From assembly GCF_029227915.1 (NCBI RefSeq), contig NC_079878.1, positions 29,291,501-29,355,500 of the forward strand: a stretch of 64,000 nt of DNA, read 5' to 3'. The notes below the pieces were generated by a model, which worked only from the letters and a program-made list of their open reading frames with translations, did not search any database and was not told where the DNA came from. The translations under genes were made by a program, and so were the position numbers. Positions 1-11,896 of this stretch are shown here, piece after piece; position 1 is the first letter of the stretch; every line of letters begins with the position of its first letter. Source of the DNA: Hydractinia symbiolongicarpus (lineage: Eukaryota; Cnidaria; Hydrozoa; Anthoathecata; Hydractiniidae).

Positions 1-1037
1 TTTAATCACCGGCAAACGAAAACCCGCGATTTCCCGTTAATCCCGGACTCGGCCCGTATAGTCAAAAGTATACAAAGAAATTACGCAGGAAGTAAACTCA
101 TTTCCAGAACGATTTTTTAAATTATCTTTTCACCACTAAAACGCATGATACTTGTAGTTTATAAAAATGTTTTCATTTTTGATGAGACGCTGAATAAAAG
201 ATGTTTAATCGCCGGCAAACGAAAAGCCGCAATTTCCCGTAAATCCCGGACTCGGCCCGTATAGTCAATAGTATACAAAGAAAGTACCCAGGGAGTAAAC
301 GTATTTCCCGAACGATTTTTTAAATTATTTTTTCACCACTAAAACGCATGAGACTTGTAGTTTTTAGGAATGTTTTCATTTTTGATGAGACGCTTAATGA
401 CAGAAGTTTAATCGCCGGCAAACGAAAACCTGCGATTTCCCGTAAATCCCGGGCTTGGCCCGTATAGTCGAATGTATACAAAGAAAGTACCCTGTGAGTA
501 AACTCATTTCCCGAACGATTTTTTAAATTATTTTTTCAACACTAAAACGCATGAGACTTTTAGTTTTAAAAAATGTTTTCATTTTTGATGAGACTCTGAA
601 TAAAAGAAGTTTAATCGCCGGCAAACGAAAACCCGCAATTTCCCGTAAATCCCGTGCTTGGCTCGTATAGTCGAGTATATACAAAGAAAGTACCCTGTGA
701 GTAAACTCATTTCCAGAACGATTTTTTATATTATCTTTTCACCACTAAAACGCATGAGACTTGTAGTTTTCAAAAATGTTTTTATTTTTAATGAGACGCG
801 GAATAAAAGAAATTTAATCGCCGGCAAACGAAAACCCGCGATTTCCCGTAAATCCCGGACTCGGCCCGTATAGTCAAAAGTACACAAAGAAAATACTGAG
901 GGAGTAAACACATTTCCCGAACGATTTTTTAAATTATTTTTTCACCACTATAACGTATGAGACTTGTAGTTTTCAAAAATGTTTTCATTTTTGATGAGAC
1001 GCTGAATAAAAGAAGTTTAATCGCCGGCAAACGAAAA

Positions 1038-1071
1038 CCCGCGATTTCCCGTAAATCCCGGACTCGGCCCG
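1038..1071 (+). other. GC block with CCCG at about 10-bp spacing (exemplar)
   Basis: In the reference monomer CCCG begins at unit positions 23, 33, 42 and 53, spacings of 10, 9 and 11 bp. A fifth CCCG lies 51 bp further on at unit position 104. The block is flanked by A/T tracts. Spacing near one helical turn would put these motifs on the same face of the DNA, a pattern known to favour rotational positioning on nucleosomes. The spacing is visible in the sequence; a nucleosome role is inference. Subtypes with CCCAAACTCGG or CCTGGACTCGG lose the third CCCG. Confidence 0.5.
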
Positions 1072-1175
1072 TATAGTCAAAAGTACACAAAGAAAATACT
1101 CAGGGAGTAAACTCATTTCCCGAACGATTTTTTAAATTATTTTTTCACCACTAAAACGTATGAGACTTGTAGTTT

Positions 1176-1197
1176 TCAAAAATGTTTTCATTTTTGA
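1176..1197 (+). repeat. 9-bp perfect inverted repeat with TTTT centre (exemplar)
   Basis: The left arm TCAAAAATG is followed by TTTT and the right arm CATTTTTGA, an exact reverse complement. It occupies unit positions 161-182 and is present, intact or with one or two changes, in essentially every monomer. It could extrude as a short cruciform in DNA or fold as a stem-loop in a transcript. Common variants are TCAGGAATG or TTAAAAATG in the left arm, TATTTTTGA in the right arm, and changes in the central TTTT (TTTA, GTTT, TTTC). Confidence 0.8.
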
Positions 1198-4100
1198 TGA
1201 AACGCTGAATAAAAGAAGTTTAATCGCCGGCAAACGAAAACCCGCGATTTCCCGTAAATCCCGGACTCGGCCCGTATAGTCAAAAGTATACAAAGAAAGT
1301 ACCCTGCGAGGAAACACATTTCTAGAACGATTTTTTAAATTATCTTTTCACCACTAAAACGCACGAGACTTGTAGTTTTCAAAAATGTTTACATTTTTGA
1401 TGAGACGCTGAATAAAAGAAGTTTAATCGCCGGCAAACGAAAACTCGCGAATTCCCGTAAATCCCAAACTCGGCCCGTATAGTCAAAAGTATACAAAGAA
1501 AATACCCAGGGAGTAAACTCATTTCCAGAACGATTTTTTAAATTATCTTTTTACCACTAAAACGCATGAGACTTGTAGTTTTCAAAAATGTTTTCATTTT
1601 TGATGAGACGCTGAATAAAAGATGTTTAATCGCCGGCAAACGAAAACCCGCGATTTGCCGTAAATCCCGGACTCGGCCCGTATAGTCAAAAGTATACAAA
1701 GAAAGTACCCAGGGAGTAAACTCATTTCCCGAACGATTTTTTAAATTATTTTTTCACCACTAAAACGCATGAGACTTGTAGTTTTCAGGAATGTTTTCAT
1801 TTTTGATGAGACGCTTAATGAAAGAACTTTAATCGCCGGCAAACGAAAACCCGCTATTTTCCGTAAATCCCGGGCTTGGCCCGTATAGTCGAATGTATAC
1901 AAAGAGAGTACCCTGTGAGTAAACTCATTTCTTGAACGATTTTTTAAATTATTTTTTCACCACTAAAACGCATGAGACTTGTAGTTTTTAAAAATGTTTT
2001 CATTTTTGATGAGACGCTGAATAAAAGAAGTTTAATCGCCGGCAAACAAAAACCCGCGATTTCCCGTAAATCCCGGACTCGGCTCGTATAGTCAAAAGTA
2101 TACAAAGAAAGTACCCTGCGAGTAAACTCATTTCCAGAACGATTTTTTAAATTATCTTTTCACCACTACAACACACGAGACTTGTAGTTTTCAAAAATGT
2201 TTTCATTTTTGATGAGACGCTGAATAAAAGAAGTTTAATCGCCGGCAAACGAAAACCCGCGAATTCCCGTGAATCCCAAACTCGGCCTGTATAGTCAAAA
2301 GTATACAAAGAAAATACCCAGGGAGTAAACTCATTTCCAGAACGATTTTTTAAATTATCTTTTCACCACTACAACACACGAGACTTGTAGTTTTCAAAAA
2401 TGTTTTCATTTTTGATGAGACGCTGAATAAAAGTAGTTTAATCGCCGGCAAACGAAAACCCGCGAATTCCCGTGAATCCCAAACTCGGCCTGTATAGTCA
2501 AAAGTATACAAAGAAAATACCCAGGGAGTAAACTCATTTCCAGAACGATTTTTTAAATTATCTTTTCACCACTAAAACGCATGAGACATGTAGTTTTCAA
2601 AAATGTTTTCATTTTTGATGAAACGCTGAATAAAAGATGTTTAATCGCCGGCAAACGAAAACCCGAGATTTCCCGTAAATCCTGGACTCGGCCCGTATAG
2701 TCAAATGTATACAAAGAACGTACCCAGGGAGTAAACTCTTTTCCCGCACGATTTTTTAAATTATTTTTTCACCACTAAAACGCATGAGACTTGTAGTTTT
2801 CAAAAATGTTTTTATTTTTGATGAGACGCTGAATAAAAGATGTTTAATCGCCGGCAAACGAAAACCCGCGATTTCCCGTAAATCCCGGACTCGGCCCGTA
2901 TAGTCAAAAGTATACAAAGAAAGTACCCAGGGAGTAAACTCAATTCCCGAACGATTTTTTAAATTATCTTTTCACCACTAAAACGCATGAGACATGTAGT
3001 TTTCAAAAATGTTTTCATTTTTGATGAGACGCTTAATGAAAGAAGTTTAATCGCCGGCAAACGAAAACCCGCGATTTCCCGTAAATCCTGGACTCGGCCC
3101 GTAGAGTCAAAAGTATACAAAGAACGTACCCAGGGAGTAAACTCATTTCCCGAACGATTTTTTAAATTATTTTTTACCACTAAAACGCATGAGACTTGTA
3201 GTTTTCAGGAATGTTTTCATTTTTGATGAGACGCTTAATGAAAGAAGTTTAATCGCCGGCAAACGAAAACCCGCGATTTTCCGTTAATCCCGGGCTTGGC
3301 CCGTATAGTCGAATGTATACAAAGAGAGTACCCTGTGAGTAAACTCATTTCTTGAACGATTTTTTAAATTATTTTTTCACCACTAAAACGCATGAGACTT
3401 GTAGTTTTTAAAAATGTTTTCATTTTTGATGAGACGCTGAATAAAAGAAGTTTAATCGCCGGCAAACGAAAACCCGCGAATTCCCGTGAATCCCAAACTC
3501 GGCCTGTATAGTCAAAAGTATACAAAGAAAATACCCAGGGAGTAAACTCATTTCCAGAACGATTTTTTAAATTATCTTTTCACCACTAAAACGCATGAGA
3601 CATGTAGTTTTCAAAAATGTTTTCATTTTTGATGAAACGCTGAATAAAAGATGTTTAATCGCCGGCAAACGAAAACCCGCGATTTCCCGTAAATCGTGGA
3701 CTCGGCCCGTATAGTCAAATGTATACAAAGAACGTACCCAGGGAGTAAACTCATTTCCAGAACGATTTTTTAAATTATCTTTTCACCACTAAAACGCATG
3801 AGACATGTAGTTTTCAAAAATGTTTTCATTTTTGATGAGACGCTGAATAAAAGATGTTTAATCGCCGGCAAACGAAAACCCGCAATTTCCCGTAAATTCC
3901 GGACTCGGCCCGTATAGTCAAAAGTATACAAAGAAAGTACCCAGGGAGTAAACTCAATTCCCGAACGATTTTTTAAATTATCTTTTCACCACTAAAACGC
4001 ATGAGACATGTAGTTTTCAAAAATGTTTCCATTTTTGATGAGACGCTTAATGAAAGAAGTTTAATCGCCGGCAAACGAAAACCCGCGATTTCCCGTAAAT

Positions 4101-5605
4101 CCTGGACTCGGCCCGTAGAGTCAAAAGTATACAAAGAACGTACCCAGGGAGTAAACTCATTTCCCGAACGATTTTTTAAATTATTTTTTCACCACTAAAA
4201 CGCATGAGACTTGTAGTTTTCAAAAATGTTTTCATTTTTGATGAGACGCTGAATATAAGAAGTTTAATCGCCGGCAAACAAAAACCCGCGATTTCCCGTA
4301 AATCCCGTGCTTGGCCCGTATAGTCGAGTACATACAAAGAAAGTACCCTGTGAGTAAACTCATTTCCAGAACGATTTTTTAAATTATCTTTTCACCACTA
4401 AAACGCATGAGACATGTAGTTTTCAAAAATTTTTTCATTTTTGATGAGACGCTGAATAAAAGATGTTTAATCGCCGGCAAACGAAAACCCGCGATTTCCC
4501 GTAAATCCTGGACTCGGCCCGTATAGTCAAATGTATACAAAGAACGTACCCAGGGAGTAAACTCATTTCCCGAACGATTTTTTAAATTATCTTTTAACCA
4601 CTAAAACGCATGAGACATGTAGTTTTCAAAAATGTTTTCATTTTTGATGAGACGCTTAATGAAAGAAGTTTAATCGCCGGCAAACGAAAACCCGCGATTT
4701 CCCGTAAATCCCGGACTCGGCCCGTATAGTCAAAAGTACACAAAGAAAATACTGAGGGAGTAAACACATTTCCCGAACGATTTTTTAAATTATTTTTTCA
4801 CCACTAAAACGTATGAGACTTGTAGTTTTCAAAAATGTTTTCATTTTTGATGAGACGCTGAATAAAAGAAGTTTAATCGCCGGCAAACGAAAACCCGCGA
4901 TTTCCCGTAAATCCCGGACTCGGCCCGTATAGTCAAAAGTACACAAAGAAAATACTCAGGGAGTAAACTCATTTCCCGAACGATTTTTTAAATTATTTTT
5001 TCACCACTAAAACGTATGAGACTTGTAGTTTTCAAAAATGTTTTCATTTTTGATGAGACGCTGAATAAAAGAAGTTTAATCGCCGGCAAACGAAAACCCG
5101 CGATTTCCCGTAAATCCCGGACTCGGCCCGTATAGTCAAAAGTATACAAAGAAAGTACCCTGCGAGGAAACTCATTTCTAGAACGATTTTTTAAATTATC
5201 TTTTCACCACTAAAACGCACGAGACTTGTAGTTTTCAAAAATGTTTACATTTTTGATGAGACGCTGAATAAAAGAAGTTTAATCGCCGGCAAACGAAAAC
5301 CCGCGAATTCCCGTAAATCCCAAACTCGGCCCGTATAGTCAAAAGTATACAAAGAAAATACCCAGGGAGTAAACTCATTTCCAGAACGATTTTTTAAATT
5401 ATCTTTTTACCACTAAAACGCATGAGACTTGTAGTTTTCAAAAATGTTTTCATTTTTGATGAGACGCTGAATAAAAGATGTTTAATCGCCGGCAAACGAA
5501 AACCCGCGATTTGCCGTAAATCCCGGACTCGGCCCGTATAGTCAAAAGTATACAAAGAAAGTACCCAGGGAGTAAACTCATTTCCCGAACGATTTTTTAA
5601 ATTAT

Positions 5606-5886
5606 CTTTTCACCACTAAAACGCACGAGACTTGTAGTTTTCAGGAATGTTTTCATTTTTGATGAGACGCTTAATGAAAGAAGGTTAATCGCCGGCAAAC
5701 AAAAACCCGCGATTTCCCGTAAATGCCGTGCTTGGCCCGTATAGTCGAGTATATACAAAGAAAGTACCCTGTGAGTAAACTCATTTCCAGAACGATTTTT
5801 TAAATTATCTTTTCACCACTAAAACGCACGAGACTTGTAGTTTTCAAAAATGTTTTCATTTTTGATGAGACGCGGAATAAAAGAAG
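5606..5886 (+). repeat. Satellite monomers between the two large HOR copies
   Basis: These are ordinary monomers, including one with GAAGGTTAATCG and one with AAATGCCGTGCTTGG plus GAGTATATAC. They have no counterpart after the end of copy 2. They may correspond to sequence left of the window start, which would make the true unit longer than copy 1 as seen here. No gene is present. Confidence 0.6.
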
Positions 5887-8800
5887 TTTAATCACCGGCA
5901 AACGAAAACCCGCGATTTCCCGTTAATCCCGGACTCGGCCCGTATAGTCAAAAGTATACAAAGAAATTACGCAGGAAGTAAACTCATTTCCAGAACGATT
6001 TTTTAAATTATCTTTTCACCACTAAAACGCATGATACTTGTAGTTTACAAAAATGTTTTCATTTTTGATGAGACGCTGAATAAAAGATGTTTAATCGCCG
6101 GCAAACGAAAAGCCGCAATTTCCCGTAAATCCCGGACTCGGCCCGTATAGTCAATAGTATACAAAGAAAGTACCCAGGGAGTAAACGTATTTCACGAACG
6201 ATTTTTTAAATTATTTTTTCACCACTAAAACGCATGAGACTTGTAGTTTTTAGGAATGTTTTCATTTTTGATGAGACGCTTAATGACAGAAGTTTAATCG
6301 CCGGCAAACGAAAACCTGCGATTTCCCGTAAATCCCGGGCTTGGCCCGTATAGTCGAATGTATACAAAGAAAGTACCCTGTGAGTAAACTCATTTCCCGA
6401 ACGATTTTTTAAATTATTTTTTCACCACTAAAACGCATGAGACTTGTAGTTTTAAAAAATGTTTTCATTTTTGATGAGACTCTGAATAAAAGAAGTTTAA
6501 TCGCCGGCAAACGAAAACCCGCAATTTCCCGTAAATCCCGTGCTTGGCTCGTATAGTCGAGTATATACAAAGAAAGTACCCTGTGAGTAAACTCATTTCC
6601 AGAACGATTTTTTATATTATCTTTTCACCACTAAAACGCATGAGACTTGTAGTTTTCAAAAATGTTTTTATTTTTGATGAGACGCGGAATAAAAGAAATT
6701 TAATCGCCGGCAAACGAAAACCCGCGATTTCCCGTAAATCCCGGACTCGGCCCGTATAGTCAAAAGTACACAAAGAAAATACTGAGGGAGTAAACACATT
6801 TCCCGAACGATTTTTTAAATTATTTTTTCACCACTATAACGTATGAGACTTGTAGTTTTCAAAAATGTTTTCATTTTTGATGAGACGCTGAATAAAAGAA
6901 GTTTAATCGCCGGCAAACGAAAACCCGCGATTTCCCGTAAATCCCGGACTCGGCCCGTATAGTCAAAAGTATACAAAGAAAGTACCCTGCGAGGAAACAC
7001 ATTTCTAGAACGATTTTTTAAATTATCTTTTCACCATTAAAACGCACGAGACTTGTAGTTTTCAAAAATGTTTACATTTTTGATGAGACGCTGAATAAAA
7101 GAAGTTTAATCGCCGGCAAACGAAAACTCGCAAATTCCCGTAAATCCCAAACTCGGCCCGTATAGTCAAAAGTATACAAAGAAAATACCCAGGGAGTAAA
7201 CTCATTTCCAGAACGATTTTTTAAATTATCTTTTTACCACTAAAACGCATGAGACTTGTAGTTTTCAAAAATGTTTTCATTTTTGATGAGACGCGGAATA
7301 AAAGATGTTTAATCGCCGGCAAACGAAAACCCGCGATTTGCCGTAAATCCCGGACTCGGCCCGTATAGTCAAAAGTATACAAAGAAAGTACCCAGGGAGT
7401 AAACTCATTTCCCGAACGATTTTTTAAATTATTTTTTCACCACTAAAACGCATGAGACTTGTAGTTTTCAGGAATGTTTTCATTTTTGATGAGACGCTTA
7501 ATGAAAGAAGTTTAATCGCCGGCAAACGAAAACCCGCTATTTTCCGTAAATCCCGGGCTTGGCCCGTATAGTCGAATGTATACAAAGAGAGTACCCTGTG
7601 AGTAAACTCATTTCTTGAACGATTTTTTAAATTATTTTTTCACCACTAAAACGCATGAGACTTGTAGTTTTTAAAAATGTTTTCATTTTTGATGAGACGC
7701 TGAATAAAAGAAGTTTAATCGCCGGCAAACAAAAACCCGCGATTTCCCGTAAATCCCGGACTCGGCTCGTATAGTCAAAAGTATACAAAGAAAGTACCCT
7801 GCGAGTAAACTCATTTCCAGAACGATTTTTTAAATTATCTTTTCACCACTACAACACACGAGACTTGTAGTTTTCAAAAATGTTTTCATTTTTGATGAGA
7901 CGCTGAATAAAAGAAGTTTAATCGCCGGCAAACGAAAACCCGCGAATTCCCGTGAATCCCAAACTCGGCCTGTATAGTCAAAAGTATACAAAGAAAATAC
8001 CCAGGGAGTAAACTCATTTCCAGAACGATTTTTTAAATTATCTTTTCACCACTACAACACACGAGACTTGTAGTTTTCAAAAATGTTTTCATTTTTGATG
8101 AGACGCTGAATAAAAGTAGTTTAATCGCCGGCAAACGAAAACCCGCGAATTCCCGTGAATCCCAAACTCGGCCTGTATAGTAAAAAGTATACAAAGAAAA
8201 TACCCAGGGAGTAAACTCATTTCCAGAACGATTTTTTAAATTATCTTTTCACCACTAAAACGCATGAGACATGTAGTTTTCAAAAATGTTTTCATTTTTG
8301 ATGAAACGCTGAATAAAAGATGTTTAATCGCCGGCAAACGAAAACCCGAGATTTCCCGTAAATCCTGGACTCGGCCCGTATAGTCAAATGTATACAAAGA
8401 ACGTACCCAGGGAGTAAACTCATTTCCCGCACGATTTTTTAAATTATTTTTTCACCACTAAAACGCATGAGACTTGTAGTTTTCAAAAATGTTTTTATTT
8501 TTGATGAGACGCTGAATAAAAGATGTTTAATCGCCGGCAAACGAAAACCCGCGATTTCCCGTAAATCCCGGACTCGGCTCGTATAGTCAAAAGTATACAA
8601 AGAACGTACCCAGGGAGTAAACTCATTTCCCGCACGATTTTTTAAATTATTTTTTCACCACTAAAACGCATGAGACTTGTAGTTTTCAAAAATGTTTTTA
8701 TTTTTGATGAGACGCTGAATAAAAGATGTTTAATCGCCGGCAAACGAAAACCCGCGATTTCCCGTAAATCCCGGACTCGGCTCGTATAGTCAAAAGTATA

Positions 8801-11800
8801 CAAAGAAAGTACCCAGGGAGTAAACTCATTTCCCGCACGATTTTTTAAATTATTTTTTCACCACTAAAACGCATGAGACTTGTAGTTTTCAAAAATGTTT
8901 TTATTTTTGATGAGACGCTGAATAAAAGATGTTTAATCGCCGGCAAACGAAAACCCGCGATTTCCCGTAAATCCCGGACTCGGCTCGTATAGTCAAAAGT
9001 ATACAAAGAAAGTACCCAGGGAGTAAACTCAATTCCCGAACGATTTTTTAAATTATCTTTTCACCACTAAAACGCATGAGACATGTAGTTTTCAAAAATG
9101 TTTTCATTTTTGATGAGACGCTTAATGAAAGAAGTTTAATCGCCGGCAAACGAAAACCCGCGATTTCCCGTAAATCCTGGACTCGGCCCGTAGAGTCAAA
9201 AGTATACAAAGAACGTACCCAGGGAGTAAACTCATTTCCCGAACGATTTTTTAAATTATTTTTTACCACTAAAACGCATGAGACTTGTAGTTTTCAGGAA
9301 TGTTTTCATTTTTGATGAGACGCTTAATGAAAGAAGTTTAATCGCCGGCAAACGAAAACCCGCGTTTTTCCGTTAATCCCGGGCTTGGCCCGTATAGTCG
9401 AATGTATACAAAGAGAGTACCCTGTGAGTAAACTCATTTCTTGAACGATTTTTTAAATTATTTTTTCACCACTAAAACGCATGAGACTTGTAGTTTTTAA
9501 AAATGTTTTCATTTTTGATGAGACGCTGAATAAAAGAAGTTTAATCGCCGGCAAACAAAAACCCGCGATTTCCCGTAAATCCCGGACTTGGCTCGTATAG
9601 TCAAAAGTATACAAAGAAAGTACCCTGCGAGTAAACTCATTTCCAGAACGATTTTTTAAATTATCTTTTCTCCACTACAACACACGAGACTTGTAGTTTT
9701 CAAAAATGTTTTCATTTTTGATGAGACGCTGAATAAAAGAAGTTTAATCGCCGGCAAACGAAAACCCGCGAATTCCCGTGAATCCCAAACTCGGCCTGTA
9801 TAGTCAAAAGTATACAAAGAAAATACCCAGGGAGTAAACTCATTTCCAGAACGATTTTTTAAATTATCTTTTCACCACTAAAACGCATGAGACATGTAGT
9901 TTTCAAAAATGTTTTCATTTTTGATGAAACGCTGAATAAAAGATGTTTAATCGCCGGCAAACGAAAACCCGCGATTTCCCGTAAATCGTGGACTCGGCCC
10001 GTATAGTCAATGTATACAAAGAACGTACCCAGGGAGTAAACTCATTTCCCGCACGATTTTTTAAATTATTTTTTCACCACTAAAACGCATGAGACTTGTA
10101 GTTTTCAAAAATGTTTTCATTTTTGATGAGACGCTGAATAAAAGATGTTTAATCGCCGGCAAACGAAAACCCGCAATTTCCCGTAAATCCCGGACTCGGC
10201 CCGTATAGTCAAAAGTATACAAAGAAAGTACCCAGGGAGTAAACTCAATTCCCGAACGATTTTTTAAATTATCTTTTCACCACTAAAACGCATGAGACAT
10301 GTAGTTTTCAAAAATGTTTCCATTTTTGATGAGACGCTTAATGAAAGAAGTTTAATCGCCGGCAAACGAAAACCCGCGATTTCCCGTAAATCCTGGACTC
10401 AGCCCGTAGAGTCAAAAGTATACAAAGAACGTACCCAGGGAGTAAACTCATTTCCCGAACGATTTTTTAAATTATTTTTTCACCACTAAAACGCATGAGA
10501 CTTGTAGTTTTCAAAAATGTTTTCATTTTTGATGAGACGCTGAATATAAGAAGTTTAATCGCCGGCAAACAAAAACCCGCGATTTCCCGTAAATCCCGTG
10601 CTTGGCCCGTATAGTCGAGTACATACAAAGAAAGTACCCTGTGAGTAAACTCATTTCCAGAACGATTTTTTAAATTATCTTTTCACCACTAAAACGCATG
10701 AGACATGTAGTTTTCAAAAATGTTTTCATTTTTGATGAGACGCTGTATAAAAGATGTTTAATCGCCGGCAAACGAAAACCCGCGATTTCCCGTAAATCCT
10801 GGACTCGGCCCGTATAGTCAAATGTATACAAAGAACGTACCCAGGGAGTAAACTCATTTCCCGAACGATTTTTTAAATTATCTTTTCACCACTAAAACGC
10901 ATGAGACATGTAGTTTTCAAAAATGTTTTCATTTTTGATGAGACGCTTAATGAAAGAAGTTTAATCGCCGGCAAACGAAAACCCGCGATTTCCCGTAAAT
11001 CCCGGACTCGGCCCGTATAGTCAAAAGTACACAAAGAAAATACTGAGGGAGTAAACACATTTCCCGAACGATTTTTTAAATTATTTTTTCACCACTAAAA
11101 CGTATGAGACTTGTAGTTTTCAAAAATGTTTTCATTTTTGATGAGACGCTGAATAAAAGAAGTTTAATCGCCGGCAAACGAAAACCCGCGATTTCCCGTA
11201 AATCCCGGACTCGGCCCGTATAGTCAAAAGTACACAAAGAAAATACTCAGGGAGTAAACTCATTTCCCGAACGATTTTTTAAATTATTTTTTCACCACTA
11301 AAACGTATGAGACTTGTAGTTTTCAAAAATGTTTTCATTTTTGATGAGACGCTGAATAAAAGAAGTTTAATCGCCGGCAAACGAAAACCCGCGATTTCCC
11401 GTAAATCCCGGACTCGGCCCGTATAGTCAAAAGTATACAAAGAAAGTACCCTGCGAGGAAACTCATTTCTAGAACGATTTTTTAAATTATCTTTTCACCA
11501 CTAAAACGCACGAGACTTGTAGTTTTCAAAAATGTTTACATTTTTGATGAGACGCTGAATAAAAGAAGTTTAATCGCCGGCAAACGAAAACCCGCGAATT
11601 CCCGTAAATCCCAAACTCGGCCCGTATAGTCAAAAGTATACAAAGAAAATACCCAGGGAGTAAACTCATTTCCAGAACGATTTTTTAAATTATCTTTTTA
11701 CCACTAAAACGCATGAGACTTGTAGTTTTCAAAAATGTTTTCATTTTTGATGAGACGCTGAATAAAAGATGTTTAATCGCCGGCAAACGAAAACCCGCGA

Positions 11801-11896
11801 TTTGCCGTAAATCCCGAACTCGGCCCGTATAGTCAAAAGTATACAAAGAAAGTACCCAGGGCGTAAACTCATTTCCCGAACGATTTTTTAAATTAT
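5887..11896 (+). repeat. Large HOR block, copy 2 (about 29-30 monomers)
   Basis: This copy begins with the same TTTAATCACCGGC / AATTACGCAGGAAG monomer as position 1 and keeps the order of subtypes of copy 1. Relative to copy 1 it lacks one monomer near 6,800. It has two extra CGGCTCG-type monomers at about 8,580-8,980 and one extra at about 9,540-9,740. The two extra monomers are near copies of their neighbour, as expected from one-unit slippage. Similarity to copy 1 ends near 11,896. Confidence 0.8.

Larger units (their letters stand above)
1016..1218 (+). repeat. Exemplar 203-bp monomer with its internal anatomy
   Basis: This copy is close to the consensus and serves as a reference. Unit positions 1-60 are GC-rich and contain GCCGGC (8-13) and four CCCG motifs at 23, 33, 42 and 53. 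Positions 61-100 hold the variable GTATAC/GTACAC segment and the GTACCCAGGGAG segment, where most subtype-defining changes fall. ATTTCCCG at 100-107 repeats the same 8-mer from 29-36. Positions 113-130 are a T6-AAATTA-T6 tract. Positions 141-150 (ACGYATGAGA) are a second variable segment. Positions 161-182 form the inverted repeat. Positions 183-203 end in GACGCTGAATAAAAGAAG, the third variable segment. No part resembles a known gene. Confidence 0.9.
1..5605 (+). repeat. Large HOR block, copy 1 (about 28 monomers)
   Basis: This block opens with the rare subtype TTTAATCACCGGC plus AATTACGCAGGAAG. It matches copy 2 at offsets that step by whole monomers: 5,886 bp near position 1, 5,683 after one monomer is lost in copy 2, 6,089 after two are gained, and about 6,291 after one more is gained. 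Base-level identity is very high; for example AAATCGTGGACTCGG at about 3,692 recurs at about 9,984. Internally, about 4,751-5,580 repeats about 895-1,740 (offset 3,856). Similarity to copy 2 breaks at about 5,605, where ATTATCTT replaces ATTATTTT. The left limit may lie outside the window. Confidence 0.8.

Noticed and set aside
658-873. Plus-strand open frame recurring at 6,544, 29,728 and 58,884 as a conserved small protein
   Set aside because: The recurrence follows from copied satellite blocks. The frame uses the same bases as non-coding monomers elsewhere and depends on a subtype where TATATTATC replaces AAATTATC, removing a stop.
1083-1088. GTATAC and GCCGGC palindromes as regulatory operators
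   Set aside because: These six-base palindromes are simple consequences of the consensus, GTATAC often varies to GTACAC, and there is no gene to regulate.
1206-1211. AATAAA polyadenylation signal at the end of each monomer
   Set aside because: AATAAA is present in most monomers at unit positions 193-198, but it recurs with the repeat, varies to AATGAA or AATATAA, and no transcription unit is seen.
1916-1935. CENP-B box
   Set aside because: In subtypes with GTCGAATG the minus strand reads CATTCGACTATACGGG, which resembles the core TTCG-N4-A-N2-CGGG but has only three bases between TTCG and the A. I found no exact core match in the consensus.
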